59,415 nucleotides of DNA from Gemmatimonadota bacterium. Its GTDB lineage: Bacteria > Latescibacterota > UBA2968. The notes under the pieces are model-generated. The model had not been told where the DNA came from and made no database searches. It saw nothing but the letters and a program-made list of their open reading frames with translations. The stretch's first letter is position 1, and each line of letters begins with the position of its first letter. The position numbers and the translations under genes are program-made. Positions 1 to 7,958 of this stretch are shown piece after piece. The DNA lies in the NCBI GenBank assembly GCA_009838845.1, contig VXRD01000105.1, forward strand, positions 1 to 59,415, read 5' to 3'.

Positions 1-80
1 ATATTAAAATATGACAATATGACAAAAAATTGTCAAGGGGAATTTCTATTTTGAAGTATTTCGGGTAGGGTGATCCAGCG

Positions 81-1379
81 TCAGGCGTCTGTTTCTGATG
101 ACGTTTTTTCACGCGCCATGCGGATGCCCTTTTGTTCGTCAACGCTGCGCAACAGGAGACCGCCCAAGATGAAGAACAGGCCCACGGTTGCCATGCCGTA
201 GCGCTGGGATCCAGAGGCTTGTGTGATGACGCCCATGAGGAGGGGGCCGAGAAATGCCGTGGCTTTTCCCGAGAAGGCGTAGAAGCCGTAAAATTCGGTT
301 TCTTTGTTTTGGGGGACAAATCGTCCCATGAGAGACCGGCTGGCCGATTGGTTGGGACCGGCAAATAGGCCGACGAGGAGGCCCGCGATCCAGAACCAGA
401 TTTTTTCTTGAGGTACGACGGCGATGATCGCCGCGATGACGAATCCGACGAGGGTGATCTGGATGGTGAGTTTGCCGCCCAGGCGGTCGTCCAGGTACCC
501 AAAACACCATGCGCCGATGCCGGCTGCGATGTTGACGATGATGCCGAAGAAGAGGACTTCTTCAAATGTGAATCCAAATGTGCCTGCCGCATAAATGCCG
601 CCGAAAGCAAAGACGGTGATGAGGCCGTCGTTATAGACGAGGCGCGCGAGCAGTAGTTTGAAGATTTCCCGGTAGCGCTGGAGTTCGCGGAAGGTTTGCA
701 GGATGCGCTGGTAGGATGCAGCCAAACTGAGTTTGTCGCCAGTTTGTCGCGCAGGGGGAGCGGGTAAATAGAAGAGGGCTGGGAGGCTGAAGATGGCAAA
801 CCAGATTGCAACACCGATGTTTGTCGCCCGGATGTGTGCATGGGTTTCTTTGGTGAGGCCAAACCACGGGGTTTCTGCGGATACAAAACCGACCATGAGG
901 ACGGCCATTGAGAGCAGGCCCCCAAAATATCCCACGCCCCAAGCTTGTCCCGATATGCGCCCGATGCGTTCGGACGGGGCAATGTCGGGCAAGAAGGCGT
1001 TGTAAAATACGATGCCCATTTCAAAGCAGATACAGGCGATGATGTAGAGGGTTAATGCATAGGTAGCTTGCCCTTTTTGCGGGAAATAGAGCAGTGCGGT
1101 GAAGATGACGGCGAGAAATGTGAAGAATATTAAAAAGCGTTTGCGATATCCGCCCTGGTCAGATAGCGCGCCGAGGGGTGGCGATAGCAGTGCGACGACG
1201 AGCATGATGATGCCGACGCCGCGAGACCATAAAGCCGTGCCTATGATCTCATTTTCAGCGATGACTTTGGTAAAGAACGCCGCGTAGATAAATGTGGTGA
1301 CGTTGTTGGCAAAGGAGGAGTTTGCAAAGTCATACATCATCCACGAGATGATGGTTTTTCGGTTGGTGGTTTTGGGCAT
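81..1379 (-). CDS. MFS transporter, UMF1/Atg22-like family
   Basis: A 432-residue integral membrane protein with about twelve hydrophobic segments. The N-terminus carries the sequence YDFANSSFANN (residues 16-26), which is typical of the UMF1 (Atg22-like) branch of the major facilitator superfamily; the loop GALSDQGGYRKR after the second hydrophobic stretch matches the MFS loop between helices 2 and 3. The family is thought to export small solutes such as amino acids, but the substrate cannot be read here. It is the last gene of the leftward run; a repeat-bearing gap of about 130 bases separates it from the HIRAN gene. Family assignment is firm, substrate unknown. Confidence 0.88.
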   Translation of the reverse strand: MPKTTNRKTIISWMMYDFANSSFANNVTTFIYAAFFTKVIAENEIIGTALWSRGVGIIMLVVALLSPPLGALSDQGGYRKRFLIFFTFLAVIFTALLYFPQKGQATYALTLYIIACICFEMGIVFYNAFLPDIAPSERIGRISGQAWGVGYFGGLLSMAVLMVGFVSAETPWFGLTKETHAHIRATNIGVAIWFAIFSLPALFYLPAPPARQTGDKLSLAASYQRILQTFRELQRYREIFKLLLARLVYNDGLITVFAFGGIYAAGTFGFTFEEVLFFGIIVNIAAGIGAWCFGYLDDRLGGKLTIQITLVGFVIAAIIAVVPQEKIWFWIAGLLVGLFAGPNQSASRSLMGRFVPQNKETEFYGFYAFSGKATAFLGPLLMGVITQASGSQRYGMATVGLFFILGGLLLRSVDEQKGIRMAREKTSSETDA

Positions 1380-1452
1380 GGTGAAGTGAGAAGTAGGAAG
1401 TGTGAAGTGATAGGACCCGTCATCGCGACATGGTTTTGAGCCGCGATCCAGA
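1380..1452. repeat. Dispersed repeats: GTGAAGTGAGA stretch plus REP-like hairpin
   Basis: Bases 1380-1411 are built from GTGAAGTG/AGTGTGAAGTGA units of the kind also found near 15.35, 21.1, 25.8, 33.3 and 49.3 kb. Bases 1419-1451 are a reverse-strand copy of a roughly 32-base hairpin element (arms ATCGCGGC and CGCGAT) that recurs at 15172, 15316 and 55423. Both lie in the gap upstream of the MFS gene. No coding content. Confidence 0.7.
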
Positions 1453-1510
1453 AGTTTTTGCCTGTCGTTAACGCCAGTAATCCAGTAAAATCAATACTTG
1501 TAATAAACGA

Positions 1511-2260
1511 TCAATCCCCAACCAAAGGTTGAAAATCCTCACTCTCCATCGGTTCATATCCATCCCAACGACCGCACATTTCAACCAAAACGCGCTGTGT
1601 CATCGGAGAAGGTGGGGGATTGACCCTCACCACATGCGCCGTGTACTCACCGGGCGATTCGGTCATTGCCCTCGCCATCTCGGAAACGAGATAACGCGGG
1701 GTCCAGCCAATCATGTGGTAGTCCGTTGTCTGGAGTTGCACGGCCAGACCACTCACTGGATTGGTCAGTTCCAGTGTTACATAAAGTTCTTCTCCCGGCT
1801 TCAGCGCATTCAGTCGTTCTTGCGCGGGGAGGCTTGTGTGTCGCCATCCGTGCAGGAAAAATCGACAGACAAAACTTCCATCTTTGGCTTTGACCAGTTT
1901 TGGAAAGACCTCGTAATCGTCGGTTACCCGATAGCCACCGCTTACCGATAGCATCTCGAATGGATCGGCACTTTCAGGTAGGTCAAGTCGCTGAACATGA
2001 TCGGCGAAGTCCGGTCTGTTCGGTTTCATAACCCGGTTCTGGAACAGGTAAAATAGTGCTGAGGATCGGTAATCTCTATGCAGTTGAGGAAAGCTTGGAA
2101 GGGGCGGATATTTCAACTCTTGCTGTGCTCGCACAGCCCCGCCCGTATAGCGAAAGCGATACTCCGGAAGCTCGACATCTGCATCCAGCCGACCAATCGG
2201 GAACCATTGATGGCTCCGCACTTTGTCCTGCCACGCCAGGAATAAAGTTTTTGTGCTCAT
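1511..2260 (-). CDS. HipA N-subdomain-like plus HIRAN domain protein
   Basis: A 249-residue protein with two apparent parts. Residues about 1-100 (WFPIGRL, Y-F-Y, then LFYLFQNRVM and RPDF) resemble the N-terminal subdomain that precedes the kinase core in HipA proteins. Residues about 105-200 resemble a HIRAN domain: KPGEEL (154-159), LTNP (165-168) and GWTPR (185-189) fit the family pattern of a conserved Gly-Glu, an Asn-Pro and a G-Y/W-x-P turn. HIRAN domains bind single-stranded DNA ends in helicases and damage-response proteins. The ATG follows the kinase stop by one base, with AGGAGA upstream, so the two are co-transcribed and probably translationally coupled. A split HipA resembles HipBST, but the HIRAN fusion is unusual. 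The domain calls are from motifs only. Confidence 0.65.
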   Translation of the reverse strand: MSTKTLFLAWQDKVRSHQWFPIGRLDADVELPEYRFRYTGGAVRAQQELKYPPLPSFPQLHRDYRSSALFYLFQNRVMKPNRPDFADHVQRLDLPESADPFEMLSVSGGYRVTDDYEVFPKLVKAKDGSFVCRFFLHGWRHTSLPAQERLNALKPGEELYVTLELTNPVSGLAVQLQTTDYHMIGWTPRYLVSEMARAMTESPGEYTAHVVRVNPPPSPMTQRVLVEMCGRWDGYEPMESEDFQPLVGD

Positions 2261-2261
2261 A

Positions 2262-3149
2262 TCAGATAAGTCTCCTCAGTTGTTCACAATTATAGTTCAT
2301 CAGCGCAATCGCGAATGTGCGGGCTGAGGACGTCATCCAATCAGTGGGTACGCGATTCACAATTTTAGACAAAGAATCCTTGTCGAATTTCTCCAGTTTC
2401 AAAATTGCCGGTTGAAAAAGGTCTGGATAGGTGGGGGCCGCACGTCGTACTAACTCCAGCGGACTGGAGCCATGTCGCTCGTCTTCTGACCAGTAAATTG
2501 CACCGCGTCCTCTTTCCGCATAGTCTCCTACGCGATTCTCGACCATCAGCCTGTCGCGGCGTTCATCCCGAAGTTCCCGGCCCAGCGATGATGCGTGGTC
2601 ATAAGACGGTGCTATGAAACCCTTCCCTTCATCACCTGCCCGCCGCCGAAGTATGCCCCAGTTCTCGTGATGACGGTCTGTGTTACCAATTATAGCATCC
2701 AGTACTAAATACTCCGCGAATAGGAGTTTAGCATTTTCGGTAGCTTCGGGTTGCTCGAAGATACGCTCCAGTGCCAGCCAAATATTCTTCAGTGTATGAT
2801 GCGAATGGTGGAATCTCGCCGTTGGATCGTAATCCTCTATCGTTATTTCCAACAACTCATTACCGTGGAACAACTCCCGACCCCCAAGAGCAAACGATTC
2901 TGTCACCGAACCGCGCTCACCTTGAAACTCCGCCAATTCTACCTTCGCGTGTGTAATCCCTATCACAGAGGCAACCTCGGCGGCTATCTTCTCTGCCCAG
3001 TGTTCTCCTGTGTTTGGTCGAGGGTGCTTGAATAGCCAGTTTGTATTATCATCAGGCTTACTATACCAGAACTTCGTTTTACCCCCCATTTCCTCAGGGT
3101 TAATAACCCATTCTGGTTCTACTATAACTATTGGGTATTCGTCAGACAT
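2262..3149 (-). CDS. HipA-like protein kinase (C-terminal kinase domain)
   Basis: A 295-residue protein with the HipA kinase core and no N-terminal subdomain of its own (E. coli HipA is about 440 residues). GNTDRHHENW at residues 155-164 is the HipA catalytic loop, with D158 the likely catalytic Asp and N163 a metal ligand; PSYDHASSLG (181-190) supplies the second metal-binding Asp, D184; K41 is a candidate ATP-binding Lys. HipA kinases phosphorylate translation factors such as aminoacyl-tRNA synthetases and act as toxins. The missing front part seems to be in the next gene (HIRAN protein). The gene upstream is a ParS/MbcA-type antitoxin, 72 bases before this start, rather than a usual HipB. 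Start chosen as the first ATG; its RBS is weak. Confidence 0.82.
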   Translation of the reverse strand: MSDEYPIVIVEPEWVINPEEMGGKTKFWYSKPDDNTNWLFKHPRPNTGEHWAEKIAAEVASVIGITHAKVELAEFQGERGSVTESFALGGRELFHGNELLEITIEDYDPTARFHHSHHTLKNIWLALERIFEQPEATENAKLLFAEYLVLDAIIGNTDRHHENWGILRRRAGDEGKGFIAPSYDHASSLGRELRDERRDRLMVENRVGDYAERGRGAIYWSEDERHGSSPLELVRRAAPTYPDLFQPAILKLEKFDKDSLSKIVNRVPTDWMTSSARTFAIALMNYNCEQLRRLI

Positions 3150-3219
3150 GCGTCAGTTCCGATTCTCTATCAACATACGCAATACGCCTACACCTGCACA
3201 ATTCGCCAGGCTGTCAGCA

Positions 3220-3714
3220 TTATGAAAATACCCCGTACTCAATGCGTCCCAGAAGGTCTTCAACTTCTCGAGCACCTGGTTCGGTATCTGCATAATCCAG
3301 TGGAGAAACGCTGCCAAGAGCAGTTAATGGCGTTACAAACCATTGACGAGCAACTTCCTGTCCTCCCAGAACCTCGACAGCCCGATCATATAGCAGACCA
3401 ATACGCAGTAGGCGTTCCGATTCATCGATATGCAACCGTCCTTCTTTTTTTCGATGTGTCAGTGTATGTACCGCAATTTTAGTTACAGTAGCCAGAGCTT
3501 GTTCAGAAATGCCCATAGCATTTTTTAATACGTCAAATGTCGCTACTGGCAATCCTTCTTTTATTGCTGCAATCATTTCAGATCGGTTTTCAAAACGCCA
3601 TCCTGCCGATGTCGCATAAGTTGTCGTCTGTCCTTCTGCGATAACCGAAGCACCATCTGCTGTTCGAAATCCCGTTGATGTCCATCTCCAGACTTTCAAT
3701 TGTTGAGTTTTCAT
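3220..3714 (-). CDS. Xre/MbcA/ParS-family (DUF2384) antitoxin
   Basis: A 164-residue protein. Its C-terminal third (residues about 100-164) ends in TEPGAREVEDLLGRIEYGVF, the signature of the antitoxin toxin-binding domain (DUF2384), preceded by the WF-x-TP and PLDY elements. Residues about 50-85 fit the family's helix-turn-helix. The ATG at 3714 has AGGAGG seven bases upstream, so the longer reading to 3759 is rejected. Family members normally neutralise RES-domain NAD-degrading toxins; here the downstream partner is a HipA kinase, and no RES gene is present. A second copy of this gene's last 50-60 bases lies at 6448-6508. It probably represses its own operon, as the family does. Confidence 0.85.
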   Translation of the reverse strand: MKTQQLKVWRWTSTGFRTADGASVIAEGQTTTYATSAGWRFENRSEMIAAIKEGLPVATFDVLKNAMGISEQALATVTKIAVHTLTHRKKEGRLHIDESERLLRIGLLYDRAVEVLGGQEVARQWFVTPLTALGSVSPLDYADTEPGAREVEDLLGRIEYGVFS

Positions 3715-3755
3715 ATATCCTCCTTTTTCCTCGAGGCAACAATTCTGCCAGAAGA

Positions 3756-3806
3756 TCATTGAAGCGCAAAAATGTTGGTATCTATCACAAAATGTTCAGA
3801 GTTCAT
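3756..3806 (-). pseudogene. N-terminal stub of a PIN-domain (VapC-like) toxin
   Basis: The ATG at 3806 overlaps the stop of the upstream antitoxin-like gene (ATGA). It reads MNSEHFVIDTNIFALQ and then stops. VIDTNIF is the first beta strand and catalytic Asp of PIN-domain toxins, which are normally about 130 residues long. The reading is lost at the point where sequence belonging to the ParS-HipA-HIRAN module begins, so the toxin gene was probably cut when that module arrived. It is too short to be active. Confidence 0.7.
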
Positions 3807-4048
3807 TTCTCCCAACCCCGATCCCATTCAGCCCGAAGCTTTCGTTGAAACGCCACCGGGTCATCAATGTCTCGAAACGCTTGAATTTTGCCATCAAGAT
3901 CCGATAGGACATCTGCACCTTCTGTTTTTCTTTGTTCGTCTTCCTGTAGGTAAACAGCAACACGAGCCTTTCGACCAAATGCCTCGCGAAAGTCTGTAGG
4001 AAGTTTGCCGTCTTTGGCAATGACGATTTCTTTCTCAATCAATTTCAT
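3803..4048 (-). CDS. AbrB-like antitoxin of a broken PIN toxin pair
   Basis: An 81-residue protein. Its N-terminus (EIVIAKDGKLPTDFREAFG) fits the SpoVT/AbrB swapped-hairpin pattern of VapB-type antitoxins: a beta strand, Gly-x-Leu-Pro, an acidic helix and a final Gly. The ATG at 4048 has AGGA about ten bases upstream and was chosen over the longer reading to 4114. Its stop overlaps the start of a PIN toxin of which only 16 codons remain. This is therefore the surviving antitoxin of a dead vapBC-like pair. The C-terminal part (VAFQRKLRAEWDRGW) would normally bind the toxin. Confidence 0.7.
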   Translation of the reverse strand: MKLIEKEIVIAKDGKLPTDFREAFGRKARVAVYLQEDEQRKTEGADVLSDLDGKIQAFRDIDDPVAFQRKLRAEWDRGWEK

Positions 4049-4139
4049 GGTTTTTGTCCTTTCCTCATACGCTAAATGTAGCGAATCAAGCGAAATTGTG
4101 CCACCTTTGATCATCTATACGGACAAGATATACTCTATC

Positions 4140-4334
4140 TCAAATATCGTTGTACATCTCAGGGTCTGGATCAATTTCCACGACTTTGCCATCGCGCCTG
4201 ACCACAACTTTGGTACCGGTCTGGTGCGCGATCAGGTGTGCGCGTTTAGCGGCTCGTATAAGCGCGGCAGGTGCCGCTTGCATGTCGGGATCGTCCAGTT
4301 TGGACACAGGGATTTGATGTTTTTCTTTTTTCAT
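4140..4334 (-). CDS. Small antitoxin-like protein
   Basis: A 64-residue protein with LDDPDMQAAPAALIRAAKRA in the middle, followed by TGTKVVVRRDGKVVEIDP. The pattern of an Ala-rich helix then a Thr-Gly-Thr-x-Val-Val-Val strand is common in short uncharacterised proteins encoded beside PIN or RelE-type toxins in cyanobacteria and planctomycetes; that recall is from memory and has not been searched. It lies 18 bases downstream of the PLD/ATPase gene and 91 bases upstream of the AbrB-like antitoxin, on the same strand. No specific function can be assigned. Confidence 0.55.
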   Translation of the reverse strand: MKKEKHQIPVSKLDDPDMQAAPAALIRAAKRAHLIAHQTGTKVVVRRDGKVVEIDPDPEMYNDI

Positions 4335-4352
4335 TTGCTGTTCTCTGTGATG

Positions 4353-6392
4353 TCAGGGACGATAACTGAGCAAACTCTTTATTTTATTCAGTTTGCCAGG
4401 CGGGTAGAGAGAGTGGCCTATGAATTTCTGCAAGCTGGTTTTATTCAAAATCGTCGTGTCGCCGTGGCTGGCGTCCTGGTCAATTAAGGTAGAGGGAACA
4501 TCTTCCCAGTTGAACGCACGTCTGCCAAAGGCATCGCGTGGTTCCCAGACGATGACTTTCTCTCCGTCAATCGTCCATCCTTTGGACGCATCGCCTTCTT
4601 TTTTTACATAAGATGCTGGACGCAATAGACTTTCGAGGGCTGCTTTAACTCTGTCGTATCGCTTTTCCGCATAATTTTGCCAGGTTATTTTGCGGCACCA
4701 TTGGGGCGGTGTTTTGCCTGTTCCTTCAGATATGATGTCGCTTATAACCTGAGATGAAATTGCCAGCCAATCGTCCGGGAGATGACCGGGGGCCATGCGA
4801 TCCATAATTTCTACGAGGTATCGTTTATAGAGATGTCCCGTCAGACTGTTACGTATCTTCTGTACATCGCCTTGCAAACGCTGCCGGGTTTCCTCTTCGT
4901 GAGAGGGCAGTGCAGTCGTGGTGTATATCATCAGGCTGCGTTTAACGATTTCGTCGGGAAATGATTGGGGTTCGGCATTCATTGCGAGTATGAAGCACGG
5001 ATATTCGGAAACTGGGGGCTGTAGTTCCTCTTTGATCATGTCCTTGCCGTACTGGTTGAAGGCGCGTTGTCCTATATCATCAAACACAACGGGAAAGCGT
5101 TTGTACGACGCTTGCAATCCGCGAAGTCGGGATGTGGTGAAACTCCGTTTTTCCACTGTGTTGGTGCAACTGAACATGGATGTCATAAGCGTATCAATCA
5201 GGCTGGTTTTGCCGCAGTTGGATTTGCCAAAGACGATGCCAAAGGAAGGAAAGCGGACCACATCGCTGTCTTGCACCAGGGCAAGTGACCGCATGTCGCA
5301 CATGAAGGGGGAGAAATACAGCCACGCCATCAAGGTGAAGTAATCCCGTTGCAGCCGTTTTACATCTCCCTCAAAGGCGGCGTAGTTCTCGAAGTATTCC
5401 AGGAGCAGACGCGCATCTGTTTTTACCGAATCGCTATCCCATTCCAGCGGGAATACATCATCCGATAGGGTGGCCTGGCGCGTGGTTCTGTCGATATGGA
5501 AGTTGCGCGTATCGACTTCTTCGGCTGACTTGACGAGGACCACGCGATTTATCTGGCGTTTGATGTTCTGGGTGATGCGTTGCTTCCCATTGCGTATGGG
5601 AGGCATGACCGATGATAGCGCAGGACCAAGAGAGGCAAGTACCTTCTCTACGCGCTCTACCTGAACCGGAAAGGAGGTTTCGACTTCATCGGGGGCAGGT
5701 GGCTCAATTATAAGGGTGGCCGGTCCATTGTTTATAGATGGGGTTTCCTGAATTTCTATTTCTGATCGCGTTATTTTCTCATCGGGTATCTCGATTTCGT
5801 CTGATGCGGAGTCCCGGATGGTGTTGAACATATTGTTGTAGTGTTCCCAGGCTTTCTCATCATTATCGAACATGACCAGTGTCTCTGGTTGGTCGCCGGA
5901 AAATGCTCGTTCCGAGAGGTTGGCAGATCCGATTATTACTCGCTTTCCGCCATCCGAATTGGATAGCAGGTAGAGTTTTGCGTGGGCTATGGACTTTCTC
6001 AAGACTCTGAAGTGGGCTTGTCCCGAATGTACTTTTTCGAGAATTTGTATGTGCCGTTCGTCTTTGAGGTTCATGATTGCGGCGCGAGTATCGCCGACCA
6101 CTGTTTTCTGAAACGCGAGAATGTCTTTCATGTCGCGGATGATGCCTTCATAGCCGAATACGCATTCGAAGGTCGTGAAAGCGTATTTATCGAGCATTCT
6201 AAGGATGGCATCCACGCTTACTGAATAGGTCAATACCCGCAGGCTGTCGAATCCATCGAATACGTCCCAGTCAAATTTCTTTTCTGAGTTGAATTTCGCG
6301 CTGACCACACGAAGGCCACTTCCGTCATCAATTCCGAATGATATCTGGCTCTCGCTGGAGTCGTCGAACAGCATATTTTGCTGAGTATCCAT
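4353..6392 (-). CDS. Phospholipase D-like nuclease fused to P-loop ATPase
   Basis: A 679-residue protein from the ATG at 6392 (GGAGA nine bases upstream); a start at 6443 would add 17 residues. Numbering from 6443: residues about 60-210 form a PLD-like domain with one HKD motif, H154-x-K156 and IGSANLS (171-177). Residues about 395-515 form a P-loop NTPase: Walker A GKSNCGKTS (406-414), Walker B VVFDD (452-456), then a conserved FILAMNAEPQ segment. Single-HKD proteins such as BfiI act as dimers and cut DNA, so nuclease activity is plausible. The 5' leader is homologous to that of the HipA gene, and a second broken copy of the 5' end lies at 7949-8053. No named system matches; a defence function is an inference. 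Confidence 0.72.
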   Translation of the reverse strand: MDTQQNMLFDDSSESQISFGIDDGSGLRVVSAKFNSEKKFDWDVFDGFDSLRVLTYSVSVDAILRMLDKYAFTTFECVFGYEGIIRDMKDILAFQKTVVGDTRAAIMNLKDERHIQILEKVHSGQAHFRVLRKSIAHAKLYLLSNSDGGKRVIIGSANLSERAFSGDQPETLVMFDNDEKAWEHYNNMFNTIRDSASDEIEIPDEKITRSEIEIQETPSINNGPATLIIEPPAPDEVETSFPVQVERVEKVLASLGPALSSVMPPIRNGKQRITQNIKRQINRVVLVKSAEEVDTRNFHIDRTTRQATLSDDVFPLEWDSDSVKTDARLLLEYFENYAAFEGDVKRLQRDYFTLMAWLYFSPFMCDMRSLALVQDSDVVRFPSFGIVFGKSNCGKTSLIDTLMTSMFSCTNTVEKRSFTTSRLRGLQASYKRFPVVFDDIGQRAFNQYGKDMIKEELQPPVSEYPCFILAMNAEPQSFPDEIVKRSLMIYTTTALPSHEEETRQRLQGDVQKIRNSLTGHLYKRYLVEIMDRMAPGHLPDDWLAISSQVISDIISEGTGKTPPQWCRKITWQNYAEKRYDRVKAALESLLRPASYVKKEGDASKGWTIDGEKVIVWEPRDAFGRRAFNWEDVPSTLIDQDASHGDTTILNKTSLQKFIGHSLYPPGKLNKIKSLLSYRP

Positions 6393-6447
6393 TTTTCGCA
6401 ATTCTCCGTTGAAGCACGCATCACTTTTGCGATATGCCTGCACACTA

Positions 6448-6508
6448 GGCTATCAGCATCATGAAAATATCCCGTACTCAATGCGTCCCAAAGGGTCTTC
6501 AATTCCTC
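6448..6508 (-). pseudogene. Relic of the ParS antitoxin 3' end
   Basis: These bases match the last codons and stop region of the intact antitoxin gene (3209-3270) with about 7 differences in the first 57 positions, counted by eye. In the matching frame it reads EDPLGRIEYGIFS then TGA, the DUF2384 C-terminus. Weaker similarity continues past the stop towards the start of the PLD/ATPase gene, as it does towards the HipA start in the intact copy. The rest of the antitoxin gene is absent: the symporter's 3' end occupies that side. Confidence 0.8.
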
Positions 6509-7958
6509 ACATAAATTTTTTAATTTTTCCGCTTTTCAGGCGTGCAAAATATGAATCCATTTCATGCTTGACGATGGGTGCCAGGAAATACAGCCCCAAA
6601 ATATTCGGCACACAAATCAAAAACACCAGCGCATCGGAAATATCCAGCAGGGGCCCCAATTGCACCATGCATCCCAAAACAACACAGAGGCAAAAAATGA
6701 TTTTGTACGCGTTTTGCCTGTGTGCGCTTTCACCAAACAAATAGGTCCAACCTTTTAATCCATAATAGGACCAGGAAATCATCGTGGAAAAGGCGAATAG
6801 CACAGCGGCAAAAGCCAGCGGAATGGGAAACCACGAAAATTGTCGCTCAAAGGCCACAGACGTCATGGCCACGCCCGTTGCGTCGCCAGCAAAATCGGGT
6901 GCGATAACCTGCGTTGTGGCAATGACCAGAGCGGTGATGGTGCAGATGACGATGGTATCAATAAAAGGCTCCAACAACGACACAATCCCTTCTGTGATGG
7001 GCTCGTTTGTCTTGACCGACGAATGGGCAATAGCGGCCGATCCAATGCCGGCTTCATTGGAGAACACCGCGCGTTGGAAGCCGATAATCATCGTTCCCAA
7101 TACGCCGCCAGCGACACCTTCGCCGGTGAATGCGCCCCCAAAGATGTTGCCGATGGCGACGGGCAGTGCCGATGCGTTGAGCAGAATTGTGATAAGAGAA
7201 AAAAAGCAGTAAAGGACCGCCATAGAAGGGACGACTTTTTCTGTAACCCTGGCGATAGATTTAATCCCTCCGATAATCACGGCAAAGACCACTGCGCCTA
7301 AAATAATACCGACCAGCCAGCCCAGTCCGTCCAGCATTCCGCCGGTCATGTGGTTGAGTTGCACATACGCCTGATTGGATTGGAACATGTTGCCTATGCC
7401 CAGTGCGCCTATTGCAATCCCCATTGCGTAAAAGCCGCCGATCAGTTTGCCAAAGCTGTCCATGCCGCGGGCTGAAAATCCTTTTCTGAGGTAGTACATC
7501 GGACCGCCCGAAACCGAATGGTCCGGGTTTTCATTGCGGTATTTGACGCCCAGCGTGCATTCAATGAACTTTGTGGACATGCCCAAAAAGCCCGCTACAA
7601 TCAGCCAAAATGTCGCCCCTGGTCCGCCAACGGTTACCGCTACTGCGACGCCACCGATGTTGCCGATGCCGACAGTTCCCGCCACTGCTGTGGCCAGTGC
7701 CTGCAGGTGGGAGACTTCGCCTTTGCTGTTGGGGTCGGTGTAGTCGCCGCGCACCAGTTGGAGGGCATGCTTGAAGCCGCGGATACCAATGAAGCCGGTG
7801 TAAAAAGTAAAAAATACTGCGCCAGCGACAAGCCACAACACCACCAATGGCAACTCCGCGTCAGCCACGGAAATTTTAAAAAAGACAAACTGACCGATCA
7901 CCTCCGCAATTGGCGCAGTGGCATTGTTAATGGTCTCGTCAATTCCTAATGCCTTCAT
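6507..7958 (-). CDS. Sodium:alanine symporter (AGCS family)
   Basis: A 483-residue membrane protein of the alanine or glycine:cation symporter family. It shows the early VVLWLVAGAVFFTFYTGF helix, the TAVAGTVGIGNIGGVA segment and GGPMYYLRKG, all typical of AGCS carriers, with about ten transmembrane segments. It imports amino acids with Na+ or H+. The ATG at 7958 starts MKALGIDETINN; it lies inside a broken copy of the PLD gene's 5' end, so the first codons appear to come from a recombination junction. No clear RBS is visible. It is a metabolic gene embedded among toxin-antitoxin and defence-like genes. Confidence 0.87.
   Translation of the reverse strand: MKALGIDETINNATAPIAEVIGQFVFFKISVADAELPLVVLWLVAGAVFFTFYTGFIGIRGFKHALQLVRGDYTDPNSKGEVSHLQALATAVAGTVGIGNIGGVAVAVTVGGPGATFWLIVAGFLGMSTKFIECTLGVKYRNENPDHSVSGGPMYYLRKGFSARGMDSFGKLIGGFYAMGIAIGALGIGNMFQSNQAYVQLNHMTGGMLDGLGWLVGIILGAVVFAVIIGGIKSIARVTEKVVPSMAVLYCFFSLITILLNASALPVAIGNIFGGAFTGEGVAGGVLGTMIIGFQRAVFSNEAGIGSAAIAHSSVKTNEPITEGIVSLLEPFIDTIVICTITALVIATTQVIAPDFAGDATGVAMTSVAFERQFSWFPIPLAFAAVLFAFSTMISWSYYGLKGWTYLFGESAHRQNAYKIIFCLCVVLGCMVQLGPLLDISDALVFLICVPNILGLYFLAPIVKHEMDSYFARLKSGKIKKFM

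Noticed and set aside
12-35. Inverted repeat TGACAAT/ATTGTCA at the window start, with a TTGACA on the minus strand
   Set aside because: It could be an operator or promoter for a gene to the left, but that gene is outside the window and the -10 box is poor.
3807-4038. Alternative frame within the AbrB-like antitoxin
   Set aside because: It has no ribosome-binding site, and the other frame ends with a classic ATGA overlap to the PIN stub.
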